A stretch of 64,000 nucleotides of DNA from Saccharospirillum sp965652395 (GTDB lineage Bacteria > Pseudomonadota > Gammaproteobacteria > Pseudomonadales > Natronospirillaceae). Positions within the stretch are counted from its first letter, which is position 1, and every line of letters starts with the position of its first letter. The notes below the pieces were generated by a model. It ran no database searches. It was not told the origin of the DNA and was given only the letters and a program-made list of their open reading frames with translations. Positions 25,654-34,142 of this stretch are shown here, piece after piece. The translations under genes were made by a program, and so were the position numbers. The DNA is taken from contig CBFGUW010000015.1 in the NCBI GenBank assembly GCA_965652395.1, forward strand, positions 1 to 64,000, given 5' to 3'.

Positions 25654-26670
25654 ATGGGCATGAGAATATCTTTAATAGGAATATTGGCGACTCTTTCCCT
25701 GGTCGGTTGCCAGCCTGAGGGAGGAGGAGGTGATGGTTCAAATGGCAATGGACTGTCGTTAAATGGATACCTTTTTTTCGATTGGGGGTCTACATTCGCT
25801 CAATATTCGATTAGGGAGGCTATGCATATTGATTTATATGAAAATGAAGCATCGGATGTGTTTCCTCCTAAGGGATATATTGTAGCTAATCACTGGGTTC
25901 CAATTAATTTTCCAGGCGATTATAGAACCAGTGAAATAGTTGTATTAGACCAAGCAGGAAGCTTAGTCCTCTCTCTGCCTTTGACGCAAAGCGTATATAG
26001 CCCGATTAAGTTTTCTCCTGACGGTTCGATGATCGCTTTTAAATGGTGGCCTAAAGACTACTATGATAGTAGCCTGGAGGATGGGGTGGCTATTTTTAGT
26101 CTTGACGGCGACAAAGTCCAGTTATTTGAAGATCCTGACGAGCATTATTCGGCATTTGACTGGGTTGACTCAGACTCATTAGTCCTTGCAATTAATAATA
26201 CGATTGTAATGGCGCCATCCTTAGAGGCAGACTCTGTAGAAACTATTCTCACTCTGCCTGCCGGCTTTGAGGTGACGTCCCTTGATGTTAATGAAGCTGG
26301 TACCAGAGTAACTTTTTCAGCAGGGGAAAAAGGCGCCAATGATAACCGGATATATTGGGCAGACCTTCAGGAAAGGGATGTTCATCAACTAACAGAGTCT
26401 CCCCTAAATGAGATGTCGCCGGTATGGTCGCCAGACAGCAAATATATTGCGTTCCAGTTTGGATACCCAGAAGGGCTTCCTACACCACCGGAATATCGGA
26501 GTTGCCCGGAAGTATATATATCCCCTGTCTCCAGTGATACAACGTATACACTTAGCGCAGGACATACTAGCAATGAGCTAAAAGTGTTGAAGTATAAGAA
26601 GGACACTGGAAGTGTTGTCACTGTCTGTGCATTCGGTAATATGATGTGGAAACTTCCCAGTTATAAATAA
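25654..26670 (+). CDS. lipoprotein with TolB-like beta-propeller repeats
   Basis: The 338-aa protein has a lipoprotein signal with lipobox LSLVGC (Cys19), a glycine-rich linker (EGGGGDGSNGNG), and PD40/TolB-type repeats such as KFSPDGSMIAFKW and PVWSPDSKYIAFQF. It is probably membrane-anchored and folded as a propeller; the partner is unknown. Codon use is AT-richer than the T3SS core genes. It is the first of two related lipoprotein genes between sctR and sctS, an unusual place. ATG 25654 follows AAGGA; ATG 25660 is also possible. Confidence 0.75.
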   Translation: MGMRISLIGILATLSLVGCQPEGGGGDGSNGNGLSLNGYLFFDWGSTFAQYSIREAMHIDLYENEASDVFPPKGYIVANHWVPINFPGDYRTSEIVVLDQAGSLVLSLPLTQSVYSPIKFSPDGSMIAFKWWPKDYYDSSLEDGVAIFSLDGDKVQLFEDPDEHYSAFDWVDSDSLVLAINNTIVMAPSLEADSVETILTLPAGFEVTSLDVNEAGTRVTFSAGEKGANDNRIYWADLQERDVHQLTESPLNEMSPVWSPDSKYIAFQFGYPEGLPTPPEYRSCPEVYISPVSSDTTYTLSAGHTSNELKVLKYKKDTGSVVTVCAFGNMMWKLPSYK

Positions 26671-26780
26671 TGGTAGCTACTCACACTCACATGCCTAAGA
26701 ATATTGTTCTTTCCGCACCGGTGGTAGAAGGGTTTCGAGGAATTCAATAATTCATGGATATGGCGATAGAGTGAGCGGCT

Positions 26781-27803
26781 ATGAAGCCTTTTGCCTTTGT
26801 CTTTTTTGTTTTTGCCTCCTTCTTAACAGTAGGTTGCATGCCTGAAAATGATAGGGAAGTAAGACCCTTGTCAGGAGCCAACTCCGTCGACCAGCCGGGG
26901 TGTAGTATCGGCTCGATAAACTGTGAATTAAGCGGTCTTTTATACTATGTCAACAGTACTGACTACGTAGAGCTTAACCTCAAGACAGGTGCTATGCGTG
27001 CATTTAAGGAACGTGGGTTTGGTGCAAGTGCCGGAGAAGACGGGGAGTTATTCATAGCCACGTTCGATTCTTCCGATTGGCAGGACGATTTCGATCTCGT
27101 GGAGGTTTATGATCGGGTGGGGGAGCCCGTTACACGAATAAGAATACCCGAAAACTCTGCCGCTGGGGTCCATAAAATATTTAACGATGCCTATCTTGGG
27201 TTAGGGTTCAGTGATGAGAATGGCGCTACACCAGGTTTGGTTGTTACGACCTACACTGGAGAGATAGTCAGATATTTACCTGACGACAATGCTTATATAA
27301 CCAGTTGGGATTGGTCTGAAGCTGATAAAAAGCTCTACATAACCAAAGGGTTATCCGTTTATGTTGCCGATGGTATTGAGGGTGAGCTTACGTTGGTTAA
27401 GCGCTTTGATGCTCAGCCTTTCAATGTGGAGGTAAGCCCAGATGGTAAATGGTTGGCGCTGGAAGTGAAGGAAGCGAATAAAGTATCGAACATCTACGTT
27501 CTGAGCTCGGATGGTGCTTCACAACATCAAATTACTAATTCCAACAACCTTGATCAATACCCAAGGTGGTCACCCGATGGCCGCTATCTCACGGTAGTCA
27601 GTGGCGAGCAGTGGGCGGGGTGTACCGGAAGTTCCTGTACGGGTGGTTGTGCCGATCTGTTTGTTGTGCCTGTGGATGTGAGCAACCCGATCGACTTAAA
27701 GGCAAGTGATGCAACCCCTGCGTTTGAAGTTCAAGTGAATACTGAATATGGTGTCCAGCCCTCTACTTGTGCTATGTCTGGCGTCGATTGGTTTTCTCAA
27801 TAG
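26781..27803 (+). CDS. lipoprotein with TolB-like beta-propeller repeats (second copy)
   Basis: The 340-aa protein has lipobox FLTVGC (Cys19) after a phenylalanine-rich signal, followed by propeller-type repeats including VEVSPDGKWLALEV and YPRWSPDGRYLTVVSG, and a cysteine-rich insert (GCTGSSCTGGC). Length, layout and the final repeats match the preceding gene, so the two are probably paralogues. Their location among T3SS genes suggests an accessory envelope role, but nothing shows that directly. The sctS promoter with box c begins just after its stop. Confidence 0.75.
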   Translation: MKPFAFVFFVFASFLTVGCMPENDREVRPLSGANSVDQPGCSIGSINCELSGLLYYVNSTDYVELNLKTGAMRAFKERGFGASAGEDGELFIATFDSSDWQDDFDLVEVYDRVGEPVTRIRIPENSAAGVHKIFNDAYLGLGFSDENGATPGLVVTTYTGEIVRYLPDDNAYITSWDWSEADKKLYITKGLSVYVADGIEGELTLVKRFDAQPFNVEVSPDGKWLALEVKEANKVSNIYVLSSDGASQHQITNSNNLDQYPRWSPDGRYLTVVSGEQWAGCTGSSCTGGCADLFVVPVDVSNPIDLKASDATPAFEVQVNTEYGVQPSTCAMSGVDWFSQ

Positions 27804-27828
27804 TGGACCGATTGGAAGTAGCACCCTG

Positions 27829-27841
27829 GGGTTTTCCCTAG
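27829..27841 (+). promoter_or_regulatory. T3SS box c
   Basis: GGG TTTT CCC TAG, 84 bases before the sctS start codon. A TATACA sequence lies about 11 bases downstream and could be a -10 element. Confidence 0.6.
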
Positions 27842-27925
27842 TTTATGAGTCTGTATACAGGGGTATGCTGAGTCGGGTACGTAATGCCGGTCGTTTTCGT
27901 CCGACTCGCACAAAAAGGAGCCCCC

Positions 27926-28195
27926 ATGAGTTTCGACGTAGTCAGACTAACGCAGGATGCCCTCTGGCTCATGCTGATATTATCCGGCCCGCCCATTGTG
28001 GTGGCGGCGCTTTCCGGCTTGTTGGTGGCGTTTATCCAAGCGGCCACCCAGCTGCAGGAGCAAACGCTTGCCTTTGCCATTAAATTGGCGGCGGTGGGGA
28101 TTACGCTCTTTTTAATGGGGGGTATTTTGGGTGAAACCCTCAACGAATTCAGCAGCCGGATCTTTAATGGCTTTCCGAACATGCTAAGCCCCTGA
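27926..28195 (+). CDS. sctS: T3SS export-apparatus protein
   Basis: The 89-aa protein has two membrane helices and matches SctS/FliQ: LMLILSGPPIVVAALSGLLV, then AFIQAATQLQEQTLAFAIKL and FLMGGILGETL. ATG at 27926 follows AAGGAG; an in-frame upstream extension to 27884 is not needed. Its TGA overlaps the sctT ATG (TGATG), so the two are coupled. It has its own promoter region with box c. Confidence 0.95.
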   Translation: MSFDVVRLTQDALWLMLILSGPPIVVAALSGLLVAFIQAATQLQEQTLAFAIKLAAVGITLFLMGGILGETLNEFSSRIFNGFPNMLSP

Positions 28196-28986
28196 TGGGT
28201 GTTGAAGCGCTTAATCAATGGCTGGTAGCCTTAGGGCTTTCCGTGCCCCGCATTGCAGCTGCCTTTCTCATTCTTCCTTTGCTGACGCAGCAGACAGTAC
28301 CGGCGCTTGTGCGCAATGCCATTTTCATCACGCTTGGCCTGGTGGTGCTACCGGTTACGGCCTATTCTCTGGAGCAGTATGATCTCACCCAGCTCAAGGT
28401 GGGGTGGCCCGTCATTGTGTTGAAGGAAATATTCATTGGCGCAACCCTCGGCTTTCTGTTCGGGTCGATTTTTTGGGCGCTGTCCGTTGCGGGGGGCATT
28501 ATCGATACCCAGGCTGGTACCAACATGGCCAGCGCGATGGACCCTGTCCAGGGGCATCAATCTTCGCCCAATGCCCGTTGGCTGGCGCTGTTTGCTTCCT
28601 GGTTGCTGGTGGTCAGTGGGGGGCTGCTGGTGTTTATCGATCTTATATTCGGCAGCTACCAGCTGTGGCCGGTTCTGGCACCACTGCCGAATTTAAGCCT
28701 GGGCGACTCCATGCTGTTCATCGGCGAGTTTGAATACATAATGACCACGGGCTTGTTATTGGCCGCGCCCGCTATTCTTTTGTTGGCATTGGTGGATTTA
28801 TGTTTCGGGTTAATTAACCGCTTCGCCCAGGAGTTGAATGTGTTAGCGCTGACCATGCCGGTTAAAGCCTGGGTGGCTGGCTTCATTCTAATGTTGAGCC
28901 TGGGCATGATCGTCGAGGTGGTTATCCGTAAGTTGATGGAAAACAAAAGCCTGCTACTCCCTCTCAAAGCGATATTCAATAGCTGA
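28195..28986 (+). CDS. sctT: T3SS export-apparatus protein
   Basis: The 263-aa protein is SctT/FliR-like with about six membrane helices, including the conserved LKEIFIGATLGFLFGSIFWA and GGIIDTQAGTNMASAMDP, and ends VEVVIRKLMENKS. With SctR and SctS it builds the export-gate cone. It is translated from the coupled TGATG junction with sctS. The next gene starts after a 122-base gap that contains box d. Confidence 0.95.
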   Translation: MGVEALNQWLVALGLSVPRIAAAFLILPLLTQQTVPALVRNAIFITLGLVVLPVTAYSLEQYDLTQLKVGWPVIVLKEIFIGATLGFLFGSIFWALSVAGGIIDTQAGTNMASAMDPVQGHQSSPNARWLALFASWLLVVSGGLLVFIDLIFGSYQLWPVLAPLPNLSLGDSMLFIGEFEYIMTTGLLLAAPAILLLALVDLCFGLINRFAQELNVLALTMPVKAWVAGFILMLSLGMIVEVVIRKLMENKSLLLPLKAIFNS

Positions 28987-28994
28987 CGCTACAG

Positions 28995-29007
28995 GGGTTC
29001 TCCCTAG
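28995..29007 (+). promoter_or_regulatory. T3SS box d
   Basis: GGG TTCT CCC TAG followed by CTAGGGAAGGCCCC, so TCCCTAGCTAGGGA is a 14-base palindrome shared with box b. It lies about 100 bases before the DUF1521 effector candidate. Confidence 0.6.
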
Positions 29008-29108
29008 CTAGGGAAGGCCCCGATTGGCATTTTCCCTCCGATTTCGTGAAATGGTTCCACTGCAAGGCAGGATGACCCTTATTAACAACTAACAAGGTAG
29101 GAACCGTT

Positions 29109-30449
29109 ATGATTGGATTCGGATCTGGGCCCAGCGCCGATGTGAAATTTGCCAGAGAAGTATTTTCAACGCTTGGTGAAGCAGGCATGAACGACGCCAA
29201 TGTGGCGAAAATGGCTGACATGTTAAGCAATGTGCCCGCCAATGAACTGTCACGCCAAGAGCGCCAAACACTGCTCGGCGTGATGGAGTGCATGGTTAAG
29301 GATGGCACACTGACTAACAGTGAAGTCGATGTTCTAAACCAGATTATCAGCGATTTTACCGATAAAAGTACCCAAGGGTATTTTTATGGGCTAAATAGCG
29401 GGCCTCATTCAAAGTTCGATTTTTTTAACCCGTTTGCAGATCGCTATAGCGATTATAAGCTGGGTAATCTGCTTCACAACGATCCCGATGCTCATAGTGG
29501 TTTCGGTGTTTTCGCACACGAACATGTCGGAGGGCTGGTTAACTTCTGCAATACCGGTGACCAGTCTTTCCTGAATTCCATCAACAGTGCGTTATCCAAT
29601 GTTCAAGATAACGCTTGGAGTGGAGCGTTACAGGGTGCATTCTCCAACGCCGATTTATCCAATTTGAATGCTGCGGAGCGTGGTGAGTTGGCTGGCATGA
29701 CATTTATGGCAGCTGCGGATGGCAAAATTACTTGGCCGGAAGCCCAGTCAATTATGAACAAGCTCAACCAGGCACAACAGCCTGATTGCTGGTTCCCCTG
29801 CCCTTGCCCCAAGCCCATGCCACCCAAAGAGCCAGAGTGGTCCGTGGAAATGAACGGCAGTAAGGCCAATATTGATCTCGGTGATTACACGCTGGAAATC
29901 AATGAAAAGCACTCTGAGTTTATCCTGACGAACAAGGAAACTGGTGAGAGTTCCCGCGTGTGGGGTGACCCGCATTTCGACATGGATAACGACGGTAAGA
30001 CCGATGTCGACTTCTGGGGCACTATGACCATGAACCTGGAAAACGGCACCAAGATTACTATCCAGACGACTCCCTGGAACGGCAATGAGAATATGACGGT
30101 TTCCAGCCGCTTGGTCATTACCCAGGGTGACAAGGCCATCGAGGTCTCTGGAATGGACCAGAATAAAATTGGCGACATGGAAATCACCCAATCCAACGAC
30201 GGTCATCTTAAAGACATATTCACTGGCGATGGTCTCGATATATACGAGAACGATGGTAAGTGGATGGTGATGGATGGCTGGGAAATGCGTGAGGTGACGC
30301 AGGAGGATATGAACACCACCAAGGGTGATAAGAGCGACTTCGATCTGATGGAAGGCTTGCAGGCGCTGGCGGCGGCCAGTTCCATCTCTCTGTTCTCAAT
30401 CTTGATATCTTCCCTCTTTTCTCAAGGCTTTGGTGACCAGGATCGATAA
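29109..30449 (+). CDS. T3SS effector candidate with DUF1521/MIIA self-cleaving domain
   Basis: The 446-aa protein has a helical N-terminal part (residues 1-220, including MADMLSNVPANELSRQE and AADGKITWPEAQSIMNKL), a proline/cysteine hinge (CWFPCPCPKPMPPKEPEW) and a C-terminal DUF1521 domain. That domain carries the GDPH site at residues 286-289, directly followed by a calcium-type loop (DMDNDGKTDVD). DUF1521 domains in the rhizobial T3SS effectors NopE1/NopE2 cut themselves between Asp and Pro of GDPH when calcium binds (MIIA domain). Cleavage here would give about 287 and 159 residues. Box d and location between sctT and sctU support secretion. Confidence 0.75.
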   Translation: MIGFGSGPSADVKFAREVFSTLGEAGMNDANVAKMADMLSNVPANELSRQERQTLLGVMECMVKDGTLTNSEVDVLNQIISDFTDKSTQGYFYGLNSGPHSKFDFFNPFADRYSDYKLGNLLHNDPDAHSGFGVFAHEHVGGLVNFCNTGDQSFLNSINSALSNVQDNAWSGALQGAFSNADLSNLNAAERGELAGMTFMAAADGKITWPEAQSIMNKLNQAQQPDCWFPCPCPKPMPPKEPEWSVEMNGSKANIDLGDYTLEINEKHSEFILTNKETGESSRVWGDPHFDMDNDGKTDVDFWGTMTMNLENGTKITIQTTPWNGNENMTVSSRLVITQGDKAIEVSGMDQNKIGDMEITQSNDGHLKDIFTGDGLDIYENDGKWMVMDGWEMREVTQEDMNTTKGDKSDFDLMEGLQALAAASSISLFSILISSLFSQGFGDQDR

Positions 30450-30515
30450 GTTGCCGCCGAGAGCCGGCCATTTGTGGTCGGCTCAACTGCAATAATATCG
30501 AGTGGGATTTTTAAA

Positions 30516-31175
30516 TCAGGATTCAATACTGGAAGCGGCCACTTGATAGGGCGTATCACCGGCTTGCCATCGAGTGGCGAGACGGGTGAGGCTAGCGCGG
30601 GAGCGACGGCTGTAATTGCCCTCCTGGCCGTGTTCCAGGTCTACAAGGATTTTGGCAGGGTATAGCTGCCTGGAGATATAGCTCTGGTTGAACAGATCGA
30701 TAAGCTGGCTTACGGCTTTTAGGTAGGCTTCGTCTGAAAGGTAGGGCCGCTGTGTCTTTTGGCAATACCAAACTACCAGATATTCGATAGGGCCGAAGCG
30801 GCGAACAGGCGCTGCGGAAGCCGAAAGTGCTTGAACATCCAGCCATTGGCCGAGCTGGATGGTTAGGTCGTGCCAACCTGTTCCACTTCCCCAAGCGGTC
30901 AATTCACCCGTGGGGAGGTCGAGTCTTTGTAAGGCGGTGCCGATTGTTTCGGCAAGACGCTGCCGGGCTGTCCAATCCTCACTTTCTGCCAGAATCATCA
31001 TTAATTTAAGCAAGCCAGGGTAGCCCGGCTCGTTCATACGGTCACCCAGGCGCTTTAATACAGCCAAGCGAACGTCCGCGGAGTCCACCTCTTTCAATAC
31101 CCTGGCTAAATGACTGGCTTTGGTTAGCCAGTGCGATGTGTCAAGTGAGAGAGGAGGTGGTAACGGGGAGGTCAT
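30516..31175 (-). CDS. uncharacterised helical protein of the T3SS cluster
   Basis: The 219-aa protein is not recognised. The first 100 residues look alpha-helical and HEAT-like (VRLAVLKRLGDRMNEPGYPG, then LLKLMMILAESEDWTARQR). The rest contains FGPIEYLVVWYCQKTQRPYL and a basic RRSRASLTRLATRW tail. No signal or membrane segment is seen. The start (ATG at 31175) overlaps the stop of the 112-aa gene upstream (ATGA), so both are expressed together, divergent from sctU. A cytoplasmic chaperone or platform-associated role is possible but unproved. Confidence 0.6.
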   Translation of the reverse strand: MTSPLPPPLSLDTSHWLTKASHLARVLKEVDSADVRLAVLKRLGDRMNEPGYPGLLKLMMILAESEDWTARQRLAETIGTALQRLDLPTGELTAWGSGTGWHDLTIQLGQWLDVQALSASAAPVRRFGPIEYLVVWYCQKTQRPYLSDEAYLKAVSQLIDLFNQSYISRQLYPAKILVDLEHGQEGNYSRRSRASLTRLATRWQAGDTPYQVAASSIES

Positions 31176-31510
31176 GCCAGAACGTATGAGACCAGCCGGT
31201 CTGTCCAATCGGCCAGGGTCGAGTGCTCTTGGTTGGGGGGTGGTTCGCTGACCGTGTTGAGGGAGTGGGCAGAGTCCGAGGCCCACACGTCAGCCAAAAG
31301 AAGGTCTATTGCAGGATCGTGTGGTTCCGCCGCTACGGTAGAGGCGTCAATCTCCGATAAGTTGGGCTCGGCCAGAGACTCAGCGTTGGCAAGGCCTTGG
31401 TTTTGACCGTCTAAATCCTGCTCATAAAAGCTGGAGCGGCTTTGCCGTAAGGCATCCAACTGTGTGTGTAGTGTATCGGATGTTATTTTCATATCATCTG
31501 TGTGGGTCAT
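31172..31510 (-). CDS. small acidic protein of the T3SS cluster, unknown
   Basis: The 112-aa acidic protein is rich in serine, aspartate and alanine (RSSFYEQDLDGQNQGLANAE) and looks largely disordered, with a short helical C-terminus (LADWTDRLVSYVLA). No family is recognised. It is co-translated with the following 219-aa gene. Low complexity and small size would suit a secreted or chaperone-partnered protein. The start could be ATG 31510 or ATG 31492; neither has a strong ribosome site. Confidence 0.55.
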   Translation of the reverse strand: MTHTDDMKITSDTLHTQLDALRQSRSSFYEQDLDGQNQGLANAESLAEPNLSEIDASTVAAEPHDPAIDLLLADVWASDSAHSLNTVSEPPPNQEHSTLADWTDRLVSYVLA

Positions 31511-31563
31511 TGCCCAGAGAAATCAAGTTCAAAAACAAGGATAGTGCAATAAACCAGGGTATG

Positions 31564-31585
31564 AAACTCGGGTAAACCCGAGTTT
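31564..31585. promoter_or_regulatory. T3SS box e1, 22-base palindrome
   Basis: AAACTCGGGT and ACCCGAGTTT are perfect arms around AA. The centre reads GGG TAAA CCC GAG (and GGG TTTA CCC GAG on the other strand), a variant of the T3SS box, placed 54 bases upstream of the minus-strand pair. Confidence 0.55.
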
Positions 31586-31605
31586 AATTTCAAGCCACAT
31601 ACCTA

Positions 31606-31618
31606 GGGAATACCCTAG
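31606..31618 (+). promoter_or_regulatory. T3SS box e2
   Basis: GGG AATA CCC TAG within the palindrome CTAGGG-AATA-CCCTAG, 60 bases before the sctU start codon. Confidence 0.6.
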
Positions 31619-31678
31619 TTATTTTGGGTTGGGAGAGGAGGACAATAGACCCGGTGTCTAAGCTGACAGGTCTTTCAC

Positions 31679-32788
31679 ATGGCAAAGGAAAAGGGTGCCG
31701 ACCAGACGGAGAAGCCCACTCCCAAACGGTTGAAGGATGCCCGAAAAGATGGCGAGGTGCATCGTAGTCAGGATCTTAGTAAAACGGCTGCGCTGCTCTT
31801 GTGGCTGTTGCTGTTCTGTTTGCTGGCAGGCTTTGTCTACCGACAGTTGACTCTTTTATTCGACCATGTCTTGCAGGGTATTACATCCGCCGAACGGTTG
31901 GATGTTGTATCTGGCGCTGTCTTTTTGAGTGGCCAGACATGGATGAAGGTATTGGCACCTTTTCTCATTGTTGCAGCATTGGTTGGCTTGGCTCTTGAAG
32001 CCTTGCAGGTAGGCGCTGTTTTTGCACCTAAGCGCATGGTGCCAAAATTGGAGCGTTTAAATCCGGCTGAAGGCATCAAGCGCATGTTTTCCAAGGAGCA
32101 TCTGGTTGAGGTATTGAAGGCGGTTATCAAAACGGCTGCTCTGGTTCTGATTGTAGTGCTGATAACCAAGGCACTGCTCCGCGAATATCTGATGCTGATG
32201 CAAGGGACGGTAGACGCTATCTTGCCAACCCACTGGCGGACCTTGTTGTGGGTTATATCCGCTGTTGTATTCGTTTTTTTCTTTGTTTCGGTATTGGATG
32301 TGATATATCAAAAACATGTTTTTACAAAAAACCTGATGATGAGCCGAAGGGATATCAAGGACGAACAGAAGGACTCGGAAGGTGACCCCATGATGAAAAA
32401 CCAACGCAAGCAACTTCACCAGGAATGGTCACAGCAGAATTCACTGGCGGCGGTTCGCAAGTCAAATGTGGTGGTTGTAAACCCAACGCACTATGCCGTG
32501 GCGCTATATTACGAACAAGGTGAAACAGACCTGCCCATGGTGGTCGCCAAGGGCGAAGGATATATGGCACGGCAAATACGCCAGATCGCTGAAGAAGAGA
32601 ATATTCCTATTATGCGCAATGTTGATCTGGCGCAGGGCCTTTACAGAACCATAGAAGCCGACTGCTATATCTCATCGGATTTCTTCCAGGCAGTCGCCGA
32701 AGTGCTCTACTGGGCCGAGAGTGTCAGAGAAGCGGGCGAAGGTGAGCGTTATGCCGAGTGGGATTCGGTCGAACCGGATGACGTATGA
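31679..32788 (+). CDS. sctU: T3SS export-apparatus switch protein
   Basis: The 369-aa protein has the SctU/FlhB layout: basic N-terminus (EKPTPKRLKDARKDGEV), four membrane helices, and a cytoplasmic domain with the self-cleaving NPTH at residues 268-271 (VVVNPTHYAVALYYEQ). Cleavage between Asn and Pro allows the switch from early to late substrates. It is longer than a typical 350-aa SctU by an acidic C-terminal tail. It is transcribed alone from a promoter with box e2, separated from sctRST. Confidence 0.96.
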   Translation: MAKEKGADQTEKPTPKRLKDARKDGEVHRSQDLSKTAALLLWLLLFCLLAGFVYRQLTLLFDHVLQGITSAERLDVVSGAVFLSGQTWMKVLAPFLIVAALVGLALEALQVGAVFAPKRMVPKLERLNPAEGIKRMFSKEHLVEVLKAVIKTAALVLIVVLITKALLREYLMLMQGTVDAILPTHWRTLLWVISAVVFVFFFVSVLDVIYQKHVFTKNLMMSRRDIKDEQKDSEGDPMMKNQRKQLHQEWSQQNSLAAVRKSNVVVVNPTHYAVALYYEQGETDLPMVVAKGEGYMARQIRQIAEEENIPIMRNVDLAQGLYRTIEADCYISSDFFQAVAEVLYWAESVREAGEGERYAEWDSVEPDDV

Positions 32789-32874
32789 AATCGCTATTAT
32801 TTAATTAGATTTTTTTGGCTATGTCATACGCTGTTTAAATCTGTAGTCTTAATGTATGTATTTCTTTATACCTC

Positions 32875-32887
32875 GGGTTAACCCTAG
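32875..32887 (+). promoter_or_regulatory. T3SS box f
   Basis: GGG TTAA CCC TAG, with a perfectly self-complementary GGGTTAACCC. It lies 197 bases before the lipoprotein gene at 33084 in the 295-base gap after sctU. Confidence 0.55.
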
Positions 32888-33083
32888 TTGTTGTCTGGCT
32901 GTTCCTATCTTAATGTCGCTATGCCGTCTGAGCCCCGGTGCCTTTGTTTTCTTTGTGGATTGGATGCGTCCATAGAAGTAACGAGGCCCATTCTGATGCT
33001 TTAAAACACGACAGTATTTTAATAAACGAAGTATTTCAAACAGTAGAAACGTTAACAGAGTCACAACAATGGATGGAAACGGA

Positions 33084-33953
33084 ATGAAACGACTCATATT
33101 CACATTAGCCATATTGCCTGCCGCCGTATTGGTGGGTTGTAACGATTCAAACAACGAGAGCTCGAATAACGATTTGGGTGCCCCTTCTTTTATCATCAGC
33201 TCTTCAAATCGAGCGCAGGTGGATCAGGTGGCAGGTTCAACCGCGACCGAATCGAGTACCCAAACCTATATCGGTGGTGACGATGGCCGCAGCCTGTCGA
33301 GTAACTCCTTGTTCATGTCCAATCTGGCGCGGGAAATCTCGTCGCGCTCCGGCAGCCAAACTGAGGAAATCGACTGTACCACGGGCTCCGGTACCGCTAG
33401 CGGCACCGTTACAGGAATTGATGAAAACGGTGAAGCCGAACCCGATGGCAGCATGTCGGTTACCATGACATACGAAACCTGCACCCAGGAGGAGTCTGAG
33501 GATGACTATTCAGCCTACCACGGCACGGTCAACCTCGACATCGACTGGACCGGCTTCAATGTTTCAACAGAGACGTTCGATTCATTATCCATGACCGCCT
33601 CTTTTGACAACTACCATGAAAAGGTGGTCGTTGGGGGTGAAGTGGAAAGTGAAAGCACTGTGGATGGCAGCCTGACCCTTTCGGCCACACAGCTGGAGTA
33701 TCGAGCCTCGTTCTCCCTGGTGATGAGCTCACCGGAAATCGACAATAAAGTGATTGCTATGGAGACTACCTCTGATATCGTGCGTGGTGTATCCGATACC
33801 TACCCCACCAGTGGGGAAATAGTGGTGACTGGCGGTGAAGATACACAAGCAGTCTATACCATTGTTTCGAACGGCGTTGAAGTGAGTCTTAACGGCGCTC
33901 AGGCTGAGCTGATCACTTGGTCCGAGATTGAATCTGGGGAAGGAGAGTTCTAA
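33084..33953 (+). CDS. predicted lipoprotein, unknown
   Basis: The 289-aa protein has a lipobox VLVGC (Cys19) after MKRLIFTLAILPAA, then a serine/asparagine/glutamate-rich chain with regular beta-strand pattern (SMSVTMTYETCTQEE, TVNLDIDWTGFNVST, VDGSLTLSATQLEY), like secreted beta-sandwich or beta-helix proteins. No family is recognised. ATG 33084 follows GGAAACGGA; the frame extends five codons upstream. Box f lies upstream, so it may be co-regulated with the T3SS. The large surface protein gene follows. Confidence 0.7.
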   Translation: MKRLIFTLAILPAAVLVGCNDSNNESSNNDLGAPSFIISSSNRAQVDQVAGSTATESSTQTYIGGDDGRSLSSNSLFMSNLAREISSRSGSQTEEIDCTTGSGTASGTVTGIDENGEAEPDGSMSVTMTYETCTQEESEDDYSAYHGTVNLDIDWTGFNVSTETFDSLSMTASFDNYHEKVVVGGEVESESTVDGSLTLSATQLEYRASFSLVMSSPEIDNKVIAMETTSDIVRGVSDTYPTSGEIVVTGGEDTQAVYTIVSNGVEVSLNGAQAELITWSEIESGEGEF

Positions 33954-33985
33954 GCGTAGAGCGCTGCAATATCATGCTTTCCCAT

Positions 33986-34001
33986 GGGACATGGATGTCC
34001 C
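33986..34001. other. small perfect palindrome in the intergenic gap
   Basis: GGGACATGGATGTCCC is a 7-base stem with a GG turn. Read on the minus strand, its apex is CATCCATG, the same as both core hairpins of the palindromic repeat family. It may be a degenerate or minimal relative, the only hint of the family inside the island. Confidence 0.35.
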
Positions 34002-34142
34002 TATCTCCACCAGCGACGGGATTCAATAAGTGGTAGCGAGTGCCATCGGAACGGTTTTGAAACGGTTGACGCAATAAAAAATGGGCACTTCCAAAGTAAA
34101 GCTGTAAGTCTTTTTACAATCTTGCGGGATAAGGAGTTCTCT

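Noticed and set aside
9954..32788. Flagellar export genes rather than an injectisome
   Set aside because: A secretin (SctC), SctJ lipoprotein ring, SctD with FHA domain and SctK-like protein are present, and no flagellin, hook or rod genes are seen.
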